From positions 248,243,218 to 248,307,217 of the forward strand of contig NC_081406.1 in NCBI RefSeq assembly GCF_030272615.1: a DNA stretch of 64,000 bases, given 5' to 3'. Shown here one piece after another: positions 1-10,797 of this stretch. Under the pieces are notes generated by a model. That model saw only the letters and a list, made by a program, of their open reading frames with translations. It did no database searches and was not told the origin of the DNA. Every line of letters starts with the position of its first letter. Within the stretch, counting starts at the first letter, position 1. This DNA is from Cryptomeria japonica. Its lineage: Eukaryota > Streptophyta > Pinopsida > Cupressales > Cupressaceae. The position numbers and the translations under genes are program-made.

Positions 1-128
1 ATTAGGCTATTATGTTGCTTCAAAAAATATGATTGCACTTGAAATTGTACCATCATGACTGACAATGAGCCCCTAGTAAATGAGCTACCAATGTCACATA
101 ATGATGAGCAACATAATAGCCATTAATG

Positions 129-3100
129 TTATTTAAAGACATGATAGATTGAATAAGGTATTTGAATATGACATGTTAAATGCTCAACTATAAGTGAGAT
201 CAAAAACATGTATAAAGTGATAAAAATTGAAGAAGAAAAGTCACAAGAAATCTTAGAAGAGGGATGAGTGTAATTTATTAGAGTCTTATCCCTAGAGGAA
301 AGGACTTTATGATGAATAGGAGATAAAGATTCATAAGTGGATTTAGAAATTTGAGGGGAGTCATAAAGAGATTTGTTCATTGCCAAGATTTCCTTATGAG
401 GGGAATGAGAGTTGATAGAAGTAGAAGATGATTTAGTTGAAGTGAGATCATCATCACTACTAAATATAGCATTCACATTGAGAGATGGTCTTTTAGATGC
501 TTTGGTACGTTTGCAGGGATTATAGCCGAGTCCAAAGGCATAATTGTGAAGATTATTCTCTAGAGGAACTTTTATCCCTTGTTCATGAGCGCCACAACCA
601 TTTCCATGATACCCATGCTTAGAAAAAATGCGAAAACCACGACCATAATGATCAGCCATTTCAGGAAGAGAAGGTGGTTTTTCATAAGACAAAGAATCAA
701 ACTCTTCATAATTAGAGGTGTGAGGAGAAGAAGTTTGAGAAGTGGCCACAAAATTATTGCTCATAGGTTCAGGTAAGATTGATTGATTTCTAGTTTCTTC
801 CTTCTTTTTACCTTTAAGATCTCTAGGAGGAACCCTATACTCACCTACAAAGGTGGGATTAAAGTCAAGAGATCCCCAATCATCATCTGCGAGAACCTTC
901 TCAGGATCAAAAGCCTTTTTATGCGTATATTCAAGTCGAGAAGGATCTTCTTCAGGAGCTTCAGACTCATCCAAAGAATTTTGATTATCAGAGGGTAAGG
1001 ATTCATCCATAGGTATCTTGTTCAAAGAGTCATTACTAGAAGAGGAAGGCTTAGATGTTTGCAAACAAGCTTGAAAATTAGTATCACCTATCAAGGTATA
1101 TGTCTTATTGTTATAAATAAATTTAACTTGTCTATGCAATGTAGAGGGGACAGCTTGCATACCATGAATCCAAGGTCTCCCTAATAACAAGTTGTATGTT
1201 AGATTTCCCGACATAACATGGATAGGTGTAGGCAAAGTAACAGGCCCCACTGTGATGGGTAAGGTGATAGTACCTAATGAAGTTTTAGCCACATTATCAA
1301 AGCCTCGAATAGGATGAGAATCCGGTTCAATTAAGGATGTATCCACATTCATCTTATGCAAAAGATTAATGCTACACACGTTAAGACCAGAGCCATTATC
1401 TACTAGTGTTCGCCGTATAGCAGTGTCTTTCATGATAATCACAATCATCAAGGGATCATATTGATGTTGGATTTCACTAGTAGGCAACTCATCTTGGGTA
1501 AACACAATTTGAGCTTTAGGATTCATCACAGAGTTAACCAAAGATGCTATATTACTAGATGTATTCGGTGGAGGAACATTCAAATCTTTCAAGGCATCTT
1601 GTAACATTCCATGATGAGCGGAAGAAGTTTGAATCAAATCCCAAAGGGATATCTTATCAGGGGTAGCTTTGAGTTGTTCTATGAGATCATATTCCTTACC
1701 AAGAACTTGTGAAATACGTGGAGCTTGGGGAAGAATAGGTTGGGAAGGAGGAAGTGAAGTTGGGATAACTGGAGGAGGATTAGGTTGCCTATTGTTTCTA
1801 GTATTATAAGTATGGGCAACCGCATGATAACTCTCTCTAGTCAATTGCTTAGCATACTCATAAGGGCTCTTAGAGGAATAACCTCCTTGCACAGTAATAA
1901 CCGGTTTCTTAGGAGTGCAAAAAGAATCATTAGCATAACCACCTTGAACCACTAAGATAGGCTTATTTAAAGGTTGAGAATTTTGAGAAGGACAAGCACC
2001 TTGGACAGTGAAGAGAGGTTTGTTAGGTGTTTCATTCACATGTATCAAATTGATTGAGGATGGTTTAGAGGAATGAACAAAAGTGTTGGAAGAATTATTG
2101 ATAGTCTTCTCTTGCACTAAAATCTTATCACAGATTAAATCAATTTTAGGAGAGAGACAAGGGGTAGGCATTGATGTTCTAGTAGGAAGAGTAATACTAG
2201 GAAAGGTCATATCATCCTTTATCATCATAGGATCTACATGGGGAATAAACTCTCTAGAAGAAGGATCAACATTACTCTCTAAAGTCTCACTTTTGAGAGG
2301 GAGATCTTTGAAAGAGATGTTAACCATCTTGCTTTGAACTAGGGTATCCTTATGAGTAGAACCAAGTTGAGGAGAGGGAGATGCTTTATTTTTAGAGGGA
2401 GAATAATTGAGATTCAAGGAAGGTGAGAAACTATCAAGGGAGTTTTCCATCTTGATTTCATCCCCTTTGGCTAGGGGTAGAGAATAATCTACACCTTCTT
2501 CTAATGGTTCATCCCAAATAGTGAAGTAGTTGAAAGGAATGTTTGAAGTATTATCAATTTCGGGAGAGGAGATAACATTGTTTATTAATTCCTCATCCTT
2601 AGGAGGGAGAGCATCAATAGATGTGTTAAACTCATCCTCTTTCCTCAAAATATGTTCAATAGGGGAGAAAGAATTAAGGAAATTGCTTATTATTTCATCT
2701 TCTTTCTCTAAGGGATGCTTATGGGTAAGACCAACTTTAGGAGAAGGGTAAGCATTTACCATTAATTCATCATCTCTAGTGGGAGTTTTGTTGGAAAAGG
2801 AAAGGCCATCACTAGGAAATGTAGGGATAATGTCATCTTCTTGCACAAAAGGATCCTCATGAAGGGAGTGTTTTTTAGGAGACACAAAGGCATCAAGGGC
2901 ATCATTCAACAAAGCATGATCATATCTATTAAAAGGTTTATCTTTTGATTCAAAAGGAGATATCTCTTCATAGGGGGGATCATTGAAAACAACCATGTTA
3001 CTAGATTTAGTGGAAGAGCTGATAGGAATGTACCCTTGAGAGGAATCATTCGACTTATCTTTCTCATCACAATGAAATGGCATAGTAACAATGTTTATGA

Positions 3101-3212
3101 GTTTTTGGTAAAATGAAGGTTTGGTATATTTAGGTTTCAAAAATTCATCTAAAGCTTCATCTAACTCATAATCATCACAAATATGAACATCTTGCAAATA
3201 AAAATCTGACAT
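129..3212 (-). CDS. Ty3-A ORF: retropepsin and G-patch-like protein without Gag
   Basis: This is an uninterrupted 1027-residue ORF that starts about 165 nt inside the 5' LTR. Residues ~590-720 form an aspartic protease of the plant Tat/Ty3 type, with active-site motif LVDNGSG at ~604 and the flap-side motif LLLGRPWIH at ~677. Residues ~857-904 resemble a G-patch (GYHGNGCG ... FGLGYNP). Residues ~120-390 are acidic and low complexity, with irregular repeats built around short EDE/KDE motifs. Residues ~405-460 hold three copies of a KP-x-VQG-G/A-C/Y peptide. I find no capsid-type Gag domain and no CCHC zinc knuckle, although a Gag should precede the protease. The start codon is supported because Ty3-C begins with nearly the same residues (MSDFYLQDVHI). 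RT and integrase are not in this window. Confidence 0.85.
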   Translation of the reverse strand: MSDFYLQDVHICDDYELDEALDEFLKPKYTKPSFYQKLINIVTMPFHCDEKDKSNDSSQGYIPISSSTKSSNMVVFNDPPYEEISPFESKDKPFNRYDHALLNDALDAFVSPKKHSLHEDPFVQEDDIIPTFPSDGLSFSNKTPTRDDELMVNAYPSPKVGLTHKHPLEKEDEIISNFLNSFSPIEHILRKEDEFNTSIDALPPKDEELINNVISSPEIDNTSNIPFNYFTIWDEPLEEGVDYSLPLAKGDEIKMENSLDSFSPSLNLNYSPSKNKASPSPQLGSTHKDTLVQSKMVNISFKDLPLKSETLESNVDPSSREFIPHVDPMMIKDDMTFPSITLPTRTSMPTPCLSPKIDLICDKILVQEKTINNSSNTFVHSSKPSSINLIHVNETPNKPLFTVQGACPSQNSQPLNKPILVVQGGYANDSFCTPKKPVITVQGGYSSKSPYEYAKQLTRESYHAVAHTYNTRNNRQPNPPPVIPTSLPPSQPILPQAPRISQVLGKEYDLIEQLKATPDKISLWDLIQTSSAHHGMLQDALKDLNVPPPNTSSNIASLVNSVMNPKAQIVFTQDELPTSEIQHQYDPLMIVIIMKDTAIRRTLVDNGSGLNVCSINLLHKMNVDTSLIEPDSHPIRGFDNVAKTSLGTITLPITVGPVTLPTPIHVMSGNLTYNLLLGRPWIHGMQAVPSTLHRQVKFIYNNKTYTLIGDTNFQACLQTSKPSSSSNDSLNKIPMDESLPSDNQNSLDESEAPEEDPSRLEYTHKKAFDPEKVLADDDWGSLDFNPTFVGEYRVPPRDLKGKKKEETRNQSILPEPMSNNFVATSQTSSPHTSNYEEFDSLSYEKPPSLPEMADHYGRGFRIFSKHGYHGNGCGAHEQGIKVPLENNLHNYAFGLGYNPCKRTKASKRPSLNVNAIFSSDDDLTSTKSSSTSINSHSPHKEILAMNKSLYDSPQISKSTYESLSPIHHKVLSSRDKTLINYTHPSSKISCDFSSSIFITLYMFLISLIVEHLTCHIQIPYSIYHVFK

Positions 3213-3355
3213 TTTGAAATTGCATAAAATTTAAACACACAATGCAAAGAAACACACTTTTTTTTTTTTTTTTTTTTTTAATGAAAATGAAATGAAAACA
3301 CACTAATTCTAGATCTAGATCTAACAAATGCAATGCAAGAGGAAGCAATGATAGA

Positions 3356-3373
3356 TTCACGTCGGGTTCACCA
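3356..3373 (-). other. Ty3-A primer-binding site
   Basis: On the minus strand, three T residues after the LTR are followed by TGGTGAACCCGACGTGAA. The same 18 bases sit beside the 5' LTRs of Ty3-B and Ty3-C. The leading TGG is complementary to a tRNA CCA end. I could not match the rest to a tRNA from memory. Confidence 0.8.
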
Positions 3374-3376
3374 AAA

Positions 3377-5028
3377 TGTGTGGGGGAAAAAGTGACACTA
3401 AGCAAGCATGCCCTAATCTCACTTTCAACCACACACTTGTGGAATACGAAAGAGCCTAGAGGTATCACACAATTGGCTACTTCTTCTTGTGGAAGAGAGA
3501 GCCATGGGCTACCTATTAGGATTTCTATTCCTTTGTTGAAATTGGAAGATCAAATGATGCAAGTTCAATCCCTAACCCCAAAAAGCAAGTATGAACTAAC
3601 AACGAGATTGCAGAATTGAACTTAAACAATGGAAAGTGGAAAGCTGTAAACACAAGGACAAGACAAGAATGTAAATGCGTACCCGGTGTTAAAATCTGAG
3701 TGAAAATGTTCAGGACGGGGGCGCGGGCACCACTGTCCTGATTCTGCCCCTGAAACTGCTCTGGAAACTGCTATTTTGCAAAGTTGTCAAAAATGATGAA
3801 AACTGCTGTCAGAAGGACCAGGGCGCCTAGCGCCCCTGTCCCAGGGACCAGGGCGCCCCACACCCCTGTCCTGGTCTTTTGCTCTGAGATTTGGTGTGAA
3901 GTTCGGTCTCTGTCTGCTTCTTCCGGATCTGTAACTTGCGGCGTCGTCCGAATTTCGAAACCTGCACTTATATCTGAAAAGGTGTTTGGGCGGCTATATA
4001 GGGTTTTGCCTTAGTCAAACCCCCGCTTTGGTGATTTCCACCTCCACGAATAGCCAAGTTGTATTGTAAAATGTATTGTGTGTGCAGACCTAGTGTGTGT
4101 GCAAGGTCCTTAAATGCAAGAAAGCAAACTAGAGAAACCTAGAAAGTAAACCCTAATTGCTTGTAAATGATAGTGTAAATGCTCTAAATCAAGATGCAAA
4201 GTGATCTAAAGCATGAATAAAGGATATATTGAAGCTTATGCAAAGACATGAAAACAACATGAAATCATACCCAACCCCAAGGGAGGGGTACAAGCCAATC
4301 TTCAGTCGGTAATCTCCTATTGTTCTTCAATGTCTCCCAAGCCCTAAATGAATGAAATTGATGAATGTTTGATGGATGGATGTTGAATGTTATTGAAGTC
4401 TTCAAAGATTTGCTCTTTCGCTGCATAGAAGGTCCTTCAAAGACAAAATTCGGGATCCTTTCAAATGAAGAAAGAGAGCTCTTATATAGGAAACCCGAGG
4501 TCGTAATTTCATCTTTTGGCCGACCTAGAGATTGAATATCCCGCCAATTTCTTGGGGTTAAGCTTTATTTTATGATTGGATCGCGCTCCTAAAATTTCAG
4601 GAAAAATGTCCGGGACCATGTGCACTCCGGGCGCCATGGTCCTCTCCGGGCACCATGGTCCTGAAAACTTTTCACCAAATTTTTAGGGTCGTCGGATATG
4701 ATGATTTTAGAGAGAATCCTGAAGTTACAGCTGATTTCGAGATGTTTTGACCCCCGAAATCAAGCCCCCAAGTTCAAAATAGGACCTAATTAGGGTTTTT
4801 GATTAAATGATGTATTGGAAGAATAAAATGAAAGGGGCACACTTTAATGAAAAGGGCCCAACTTTATGATATAGGAGATGATAAAATAGGACCTTAGACC
4901 TAATTAATTTAATTAATTAAGTGGTAAAGGGGAAATGCAATGCAAAATGCAAAATGCGCCAAGGCGGGTGCTAAACTAGGTGTGAAATTGTACCACCCTA
5001 GCAAGTGCGTACAATTTACGACGCTACA
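3377..5028 (-). repeat. 5' LTR of Ty3-A (1652 bp)
   Basis: The LTR starts TGTGTGGGGG and ends CGACGCTACA. It aligns along its length with the 1673-bp LTRs of Ty3-C. It holds two copies of a ~30-bp GC-rich unit around 3806-3868 (Ty3-C has three) and the GGCGCC/CCATGG-type motifs near 4630-4670. Confidence 0.9.
4481..4490 (-). promoter_or_regulatory. TATA-like box in Ty3-A LTR
   Basis: The minus strand reads CCTATATAAG. The equivalent site in both Ty3-C LTRs reads CATATATAAG, so the box is conserved at the same LTR position. It lies about 540 nt inside the upstream end of the LTR, as expected for a Pol II promoter in U3. Confidence 0.55.
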
Positions 5029-6254
5029 CAAAGTATATCAAATGTATGTAAAATTTGCATTCCTAAATGGTGTACTTGAAGAGGAGGTGTATATAGAGAA
5101 ACCAGATGGGTTTGCCCTATTTGAAGATAGTGACATGGTATGTAGGCTACATAAAGCCTTATATGGTCTAAAGAAGGCACCTAGAGCATGGTATGAATGC
5201 CTGCATTCCCATCTTGTGAAGATTGGATTGGAGAGAACAAGTGAAGATAGAAATATCTACTTGAATTCTGAAGGAGATCAGATCTTGATCTGTGAGGTAT
5301 TTGTTGATGACATTATCTTTGGTGGAGATGACAAGATGAGTCATGAGTTTGCAGATGAGATGAAGAAAGAGTTTGAAATGTCACTCATAGGGGAGATTAA
5401 GTTCTTCATTGGACTGCAGATCCAACAGATGAAAGATGGAATCTTTATCACTCAGTCCAAGTATGTCAAAGAGGTGTTGAAGACCTTTGGCATGGAAGAT
5501 AGCAAACCAGTTGGTACTCTGATGGTGACTGGTTGTAAACTATCCAAAGAAGATGACTCAGCATTGGTTGATGAGAAGGAATAGTGATCAATGATTGGTA
5601 AGTTGCATTATGTAGTGCATAGCAGACCAGATATTGCACATTCAGTTGGCATTACTACAAGGTTCCAAAAAAGCCCAATAGAGTCCCACTTGGTTGTAGT
5701 CAAGCGGATTCTTAGGTATCTGAAGGGAACTGTTGATTATGGATTGTGGTATCCATATAGCAAGGATTTCAACTTAAAAGTATACACATATGCTGATTGG
5801 GCAGGTAATGTAGATGACCAAAAAAGCACAACCGGTGGTGCATTCTCTCTCCGTGGTAGACTGGCCTCATGGATGAGTAAGAAGCAGAGTTGTATCTCTT
5901 AGTCTACATCAGAAGTAGAGTATGTTGCAGCTTTCATGAACTGCACTCAGACAATTTGGATGAAGCATGTATTAAATGGCTTCAAAGTTCTTGTATCTGA
6001 ACCGATGAGTATATTTTGTGACAATACTAGTGCAATTAATATCTCCAAGAATCTGGTTTTACATTCTAGAACCAAGCACTTTGAGCTTAAGTATCATTTC
6101 TTGAGAGAAAAGGTTTAGAACAAATAGATTGCACTGGAACATGTTTCCAGTAAGGAGCAGTTAGCAGACATATTCACCAAGCCTCTCCCAAAGGATACAT
6201 TTATGTACTTAAGAGGTGAATTAGGGGTGTTTCCCCTTCAGGAGGTAAACTAAA
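5029..6254 (+). pseudogene. Copia-1 pol remnant: RT and RNase H
   Basis: The reading frame opens directly at the Ty3-A junction inside the RT palm (KVYQMYVKFAFLNG), so an upstream ATG inside the LTR is not a real start. Visible RT motifs are LYGLKKAPRAWY and the catalytic box FVDDIIFGG. RNase H follows with YADWAGN, STTGGAF, IFCDNTSAI and the usual copia pol ending (LADIFTKPLP). The frame is broken by TAG-TGA at about 5582-5587, TAG at ~5900 and two TAGs near 6116-6128, so it cannot make an active enzyme. Gag, protease and integrase are missing from this side of the insertion. Confidence 0.9.
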
Positions 6255-6445
6255 GGTATATGGTCCACATCAGTCAGGTATTGCATAGTCAAATTTTTCT
6301 TCAGGATTGATGTGTTGAAGGATGCTACTCCTCATGGGGAGCAACATAATGGAACAGGGAAGCTTGTGCCTCCACTTTGGCATTGTTGTCAAAGGGGGAG
6401 AAGATGTGAAGCGGAGAGATATCTTTGTATATTGCCATCAATGCC

Positions 6446-6456
6446 AAAGGGGGAGA
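6446..6456 (+). other. Copia-1 polypurine tract
   Basis: AAAGGGGGAGA lies two bases before the 3' LTR start (TGTTGGCATT). The identical tract precedes the 3' LTR of Copia-2 at 44406-44416. Confidence 0.85.
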
Positions 6457-6457
6457 T

Positions 6458-7930
6458 TGTTGGCATTATGTGAACTAGTATAAGGACATAATGACATTGT
6501 ATGTTGTCACTAATGTCAATATGCTGAAGAGATGAGAACTGGCATATGTGAGAACCGGTATAACACTATGAATGGACATTTGTGTCAAAGTGAAGCGGTG
6601 TGTTTGTTCAAGGTGAACCGGCATATGGTTATGGGAACCGGTACGTGGAAGAATTATATGACTACTGGTTGGTAGTCTCAACTTCAGGGTTTCTGGTTGA
6701 AGTATTTCAAACCTATGTGGCTCAACTGATGACTATGTGTGATGAGTTAGCATGATAACATAGAATAGATCATGTTTCCATGCAAGCCTTGTGCACGTGA
6801 AGGATCTTGCATGAAGGAGATTGTTCCTATCTACCTTGGGAATGTGCGAAGTGTGTAAACAGTGGTAACATGTGATGGGTTATCAGTCGCTATGAAATCA
6901 ATGGAAAATGAACGATGGAGAATGTCTTGAGATTAGATCAAGACTGTTGTATTTAATGCACTGTGTTCAACGGTTAGGATTGAACCGTTTGAATTCCTTA
7001 ACCTAACAGGTTTAGGGTTTAGGGTTTATGCTATCGACCTATCTATTTTCCTATAAGGTCGATGTTGTATCTCTTTCTGAGGTTGTTGGCAAAAGTTGTG
7101 TGTGTGTATCCAAGAGAAGAGATACGTGATTCTTGCTAGACCAAAGGAGAGAAGTGATACCTATAGAGTGTAAGTGTAGAAGGTGAAGAGGAGCGTAAGT
7201 GGATCTACATTGGCATTGAGTGTTGTTACCTAATCATTGTAATACCTATTGATATCTAACCACTTCAAGAGTTGAGAAATCTCGTAACAGTGTAGCTTTA
7301 ACCGGCTTGCTGTAAATCCTTTAATAGGGTGACTCAAAACCATTGAGTTCTTGAAATCCTCTAACAAGGTAACCTTTAACAGGAGTTAACCCTTAACCGG
7401 GTATTCTAGCCATCCCTTAATCGGGTGATCCCTAACAGGATCAGTTCCTAACATAACCTATTGTATTAGTCTTTAACTAGACAAGGCTCCTAACAGAGCG
7501 GACTTCTAAAGAGTTCAAAAACAATCTTGTCGGTATTCATCCCCACCATGGTTTTTCTCAGTTGGGTTTCCACGTGAAAAATATGTGTGTCATGTGTGAT
7601 ATCTTCTTCATGTGATGCTATGTTGTTTTCTATCAAACGGTGAATCATGTTGATCTAGTTGCTTATATGTATATCTTTGATGGTAGATTACCTATTCATG
7701 CATTAGGGTGAAATGGAAATGAAGTGTTAGATTGTATGAGAAGATAAGTGTCAACCATTTTATGCTTGTCTTAGTTATTCTGGGTTTTGCCAATTGTACT
7801 CTATTTAAGGACCGGTGTTACTGTTTGTTTGTCAATGCATAGTGTCTGCAGACAAACCGGTTCAAGAGTGTGTTATTGTCTGTACTGATTCACCCCCCCC
7901 TCTCAGTACCAGTTTGGTACTATTCGTTCA
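6458..7930 (+). repeat. 3' LTR of Copia-1 (~1473 bp)
   Basis: The LTR begins TGTTGGCATT after the polypurine tract and ends ...ATTCGTTCA. Near its end it shares TGATTCACCCCCCCCTCTCA with Copia-2, and a GGTTTTTCTC...GGGTTTCCA block at ~7550 with Copia-2 LTRs. Between ~7300 and 7510 it contains many imperfect short repeats of the TTAACCGGGT / CCTAACAGG type. Confidence 0.8.
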
Positions 7931-8430
7931 TCATTGAGTTATCAATTCAACTCTTAATTCATTCACTACCTACTCTCTCATTATTTTCTTATTTTCTCTA
8001 CCTACCCTTTAATCCTAGCCGACCATTTATCTTTTACACCTCATAATCTTATCCTTCCATTTATTATATTGTCTTCTATATAAGGAGATGCTTCCTTCAT
8101 TATCAACCCTGATCAATCACTGGACGACCCGACTACTCTAGCATTTGAAGTTTCATATGTGATCAAGCCTACTTGCAACCACATTTTCATTCTTTATTAA
8201 GCTCTTGTGCACACATAAAATTTGAGAGCAAATATATCAAGCAAGATCAATGGAGATAGGAAGAATGGAGATCCAAACCCCATTGGACATGTGATGGTAT
8301 AATCTTTGTGATTTTATTTGATTTGCATTGTCTTAGGTAATCTTCATATGTTATGGTGGATCTTTATTGTTGTTAGGCTAGGGTTTTGTGGTTGAATTCA
8401 TTTAGTCTTTCAATGTTGTTGTTTCCACTT
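7931..8430. other. Unassigned AT-rich interval
   Basis: I find no supported ORF here. A plus-strand TATA-like TATATAAGG at ~8077 and the following ~250 bases look like the promoter and leader part of an LTR or a gene fragment, but no terminal repeat or coding continuation is visible. Confidence 0.4.
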
Positions 8431-8439
8431 TTCACCATA

Positions 8440-9207
8440 TACAAGCATAACAAGTCACATTATTTTTCTGAATAGCTTTTCCATATCCTATGCTAGTATG
8501 TGTTCTGCATTGATTAGATAAGTGTCCAAATCTTCCACAAACTTAACATCTTACATTCATTCTGCAATTTTCTGAGTTATGACAAATTTTTTTGCATTAA
8601 TAACATTGACCAGTGAGTGCATTAGTGTTTTGATAGTTTCTAGATCTACACTGATTTTCTCTATGACCATACTTGTTACAGTTAAAACATTTCCCATTAA
8701 ATTTGTAGGCATTAGGTTGTCTTACCGGTTTACTGTGATGATGATTGTTCATAGTACCGGAGCTTTCACCAAGTTCAAAGCCAAGTCCATTAGTATCTCC
8801 ATTAGGTTTCTGATTTTTTAGCATATCATCAAGTTCTTCTGAACTTTTCTTGAATTTTTCTTTATGTTTATTTGTAGTAGCCAGTTCATTTTCTAAGAAA
8901 TCCTTCTATCTCATGAGTTCAATTTTATCATGTTCCAAGTGAATCAGATTTGTCTTTAACAAATAATTTGCATGACTGAGTCTTATATTTTTATTTCCAA
9001 CATCATTGATTCTACTAGCCAAGTCATCTTCATTTTTCTTTCTATCTTCAACGTCTTTACAGAATCTCATAGTCATATCTTGCATCTCATTCCTCAAGGT
9101 CATGTTTTCTTGCTTCATCTTTCTTACAAGATCATTAAGAGTTTCCTTTTCATCATCATCATTCTTTATCTTCTCATGAAGTTCTCTTCTTTTGTTTCTA
9201 GCAATAG
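8440..9207 (-). pseudogene. Copia-3 Gag fragment: coiled coil and zinc knuckles
   Basis: Reading leftwards from 9207, a heptad-rich coiled coil (residues rich in E, K, N, L) leads to an intact CCHC knuckle (CFNCNKYGHRENQC) near 8700. A second knuckle near 8550 has a TAA at its second position and continues VCGRFGHLSNQC. Further in-frame stops lie near 8905 and 8597. The arrangement suits a nucleocapsid region of a copia Gag with an unusually long coiled coil. I see no pol sequence after it. Confidence 0.7.
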
Positions 9208-10437
9208 TGTAAAGCGGAAAAATCGAACCCTAGTTGTTCTCCCCTCCCCAACTCCAAGGAGAGAGAAGGGGGAGTCACTAGGGTTGATGGTTTTCACTTA
9301 GGAGAGACTTTACATTCAAAAGAGGGGTTGAAACCCACAAGAACCAATCCCACACAATCCAAGATTGGATTCTAAATGAGTTTCAAGGGTTGTGACATCA
9401 AGGATACCCTCTTTTGTAAAGAATGTAGATAGAAAGATTGAACTAGGAATGCATGTAAAGTAGGAAAGATTCGCTTATAAACAAAGATAGGGATATGGGA
9501 TGAAGCTACGAACCTGGAATTAGTAGTAAAATGTCAAGATGGTGTTGTCCTACAAATTTGAGCGAAAGTTGACGGGACGATGGCGCCCGACGTGCACACG
9601 GTCCTCTGAAAAATCCGCGAAATGAAGGGGGATCTGTTCGTCTCTGCACAAGGATTCCAGATCTTCAATTACAGCCGCGTACCTGTAACCTACACACAGA
9701 AAAGAGAGGATGATTGGGGGGTTAGGGATGAGGGGTTTGCCTTTAGATCAAACCCCGGTTTTGGAATTAACCAAGAAATGAGAATGTTGTAAATGTAAAT
9801 GTTTGTAATGTAAACAAGTACTGATACCTTGTTGTAAGAATGTTTGTATTCTTACATGCGAAGGTGTAATGTATGTAGTATGTTGTATGTTGTATGTGAT
9901 CTCCTCTTCAATGGTTGAATCCTTGTCTTGAATGCAACACCTAGCCTTGAATGCAGACTTAGAATGCTCAATTGCTTGAAGGAATGCTTGAATGCTTAAA
10001 TGTTTGAATGTTTGAATATTGCTTCCACATCCTGCTCTTGCTTATTTCCTTCCTCCCTTTCTAGGAGAGGAAAAGTAGTTTATATACTTGTCAATTAGGG
10101 TTGATAGACTGATTTTTCCGACCTTAGGCCGACTAGGAAACATTATTTCCCGAATTGCAAACTTAAAGACCCGATGCCCAAAAGAGACCGGGCCCAAAAT
10201 AGGGCCAGGGACCAGGGCACTGGGCGCCATGGTCCTGGGGGACCAGGGCGCTGGCGCCATGGTCCCACCTCCCGGGACAGCAGGGTGCAAGGAGGGATCA
10301 GGCCAGGGTGCAGAAAAATGTAGTTTTTGGTGTCATAAATAGGTTTCAGGGTCTCCATTCAGGTTCAACATTGCGCCGCCATCGTGAAGACCCAAATGCA
10401 GTCAAAATTGCAAGTGTCACAATTTTAGGATGCTACA
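9208..10437 (-). repeat. 3' LTR of Ty3-B
   Basis: It runs from TGTAAAGCGG to GATGCTACA. It is nearly identical to the right LTR (only a few substitutions in the first 150 bases by eye), so the insertion is young relative to Copia-2. It carries two GGGACCAGGGCGC/GGCGCCATGG units around 10200-10270. Confidence 0.92.
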
Positions 10438-10452
10438 TTTAGCCCCCACTTT
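10438..10452 (-). other. Ty3-B polypurine tract
   Basis: The minus strand reads AAAGTGGGGGCTAAA next to the 3' LTR. Ty3-C has AAAGTGTGGGCTAAA at the same place. The 700 bases between this tract and the gag stop carry no supported gene. Confidence 0.75.
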
Positions 10453-10745
10453 AGCGGGAGTATAAGTGTACACTCATACTTCCGGTAAAGTACAAGGAAA
10501 CAAAATTGAAAAACTTTCACCACGTCAAGGAGGCAAGATACACCAAGCCCTCAGTGGACTAAGGATCTTACGACTTCGATTGACAAAGTAAAAGGGAAGA
10601 TCACGAGGGAGAACCATGACTGTCAGTAGTAAGGTTCCCTCACTATGAGTCATGCAAGAAAGATATCAAAAGTTTTCAAGGCAAAGCTAAATTTGTCAAG
10701 AAATTTTCAAGTATCTTGAAAAGATATGGACGGGATGTATGCCCC

Positions 10746-10797
10746 CTACGTTAAAGCGATCGCACACACCTCATCGGGGGTGATTGCTTTAAGGTAG
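10746..10797 (-). other. Hairpin near the Ty3-B polypurine tract
   Basis: Arms 10746-10763 and 10780-10797 pair over 18 bases with one mismatch and two G-U pairs. A hairpin occupies the comparable place in Ty3-C (22575-22612). Confidence 0.6.

Larger units (their letters stand above)
1..5028 (-). mobile_element. Ty3-A: partial Ty3/gypsy LTR retrotransposon (Tat-like)
   Basis: The element reads leftwards. Its 5' LTR lies at 3377-5028, the primer-binding site is just inside it at 3356-3373, and one long ORF runs from 3212 to 129. The polymerase and 3' LTR must lie beyond base 1. The LTR and ORF are clear relatives of Ty3-C at 20673-33004. The right edge is exact: the LTR ends in CA at 5028 and the next base resumes the reverse transcriptase frame of Copia-1. 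The insertion therefore post-dates Copia-1. The TSD cannot be checked because the left end is outside the window. Confidence 0.9.
5029..7930 (+). mobile_element. Copia-1: 3' part of a Ty1/copia retrotransposon
   Basis: This holds the end of pol (RT and RNase H), a polypurine tract and a long 3' LTR. The 5' half is absent because Ty3-A interrupted it at 5028; it should resume beyond the left edge of the window. The right end is placed at CA (7930) by comparison with other copia LTR ends. This edge could be a few bases off because no partner LTR is available. Confidence 0.85.

Noticed and set aside
579-998. Plus-strand ORFs opposite the Ty3-A ORF
   Set aside because: They are shadows of a long conserved minus-strand ORF, and similar shadows recur by homology in Ty3-C.
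3356-3373. Primer site region considered as part of a tRNA gene
   Set aside because: Only the 3'-end complement is present; there is no cloverleaf or A/B box, and its position beside three LTRs explains it.
4940-5028. Apparent start of the copia RT ORF
   Set aside because: These codons lie in the Ty3-A LTR and are joined to RT only by the insertion; the real coding remnant begins at 5029.
8972-9301. Plus-strand 109-residue ORF
   Set aside because: It crosses the Ty3-B insertion boundary at 9208 and is opposite the Copia-3 Gag frame, so it is a chance frame.
10042-10358. Overlapping small ORFs on both strands in the Ty3-B LTR
   Set aside because: GC-rich LTR repeats lacking stops; the right LTR copy does not keep the same proteins.
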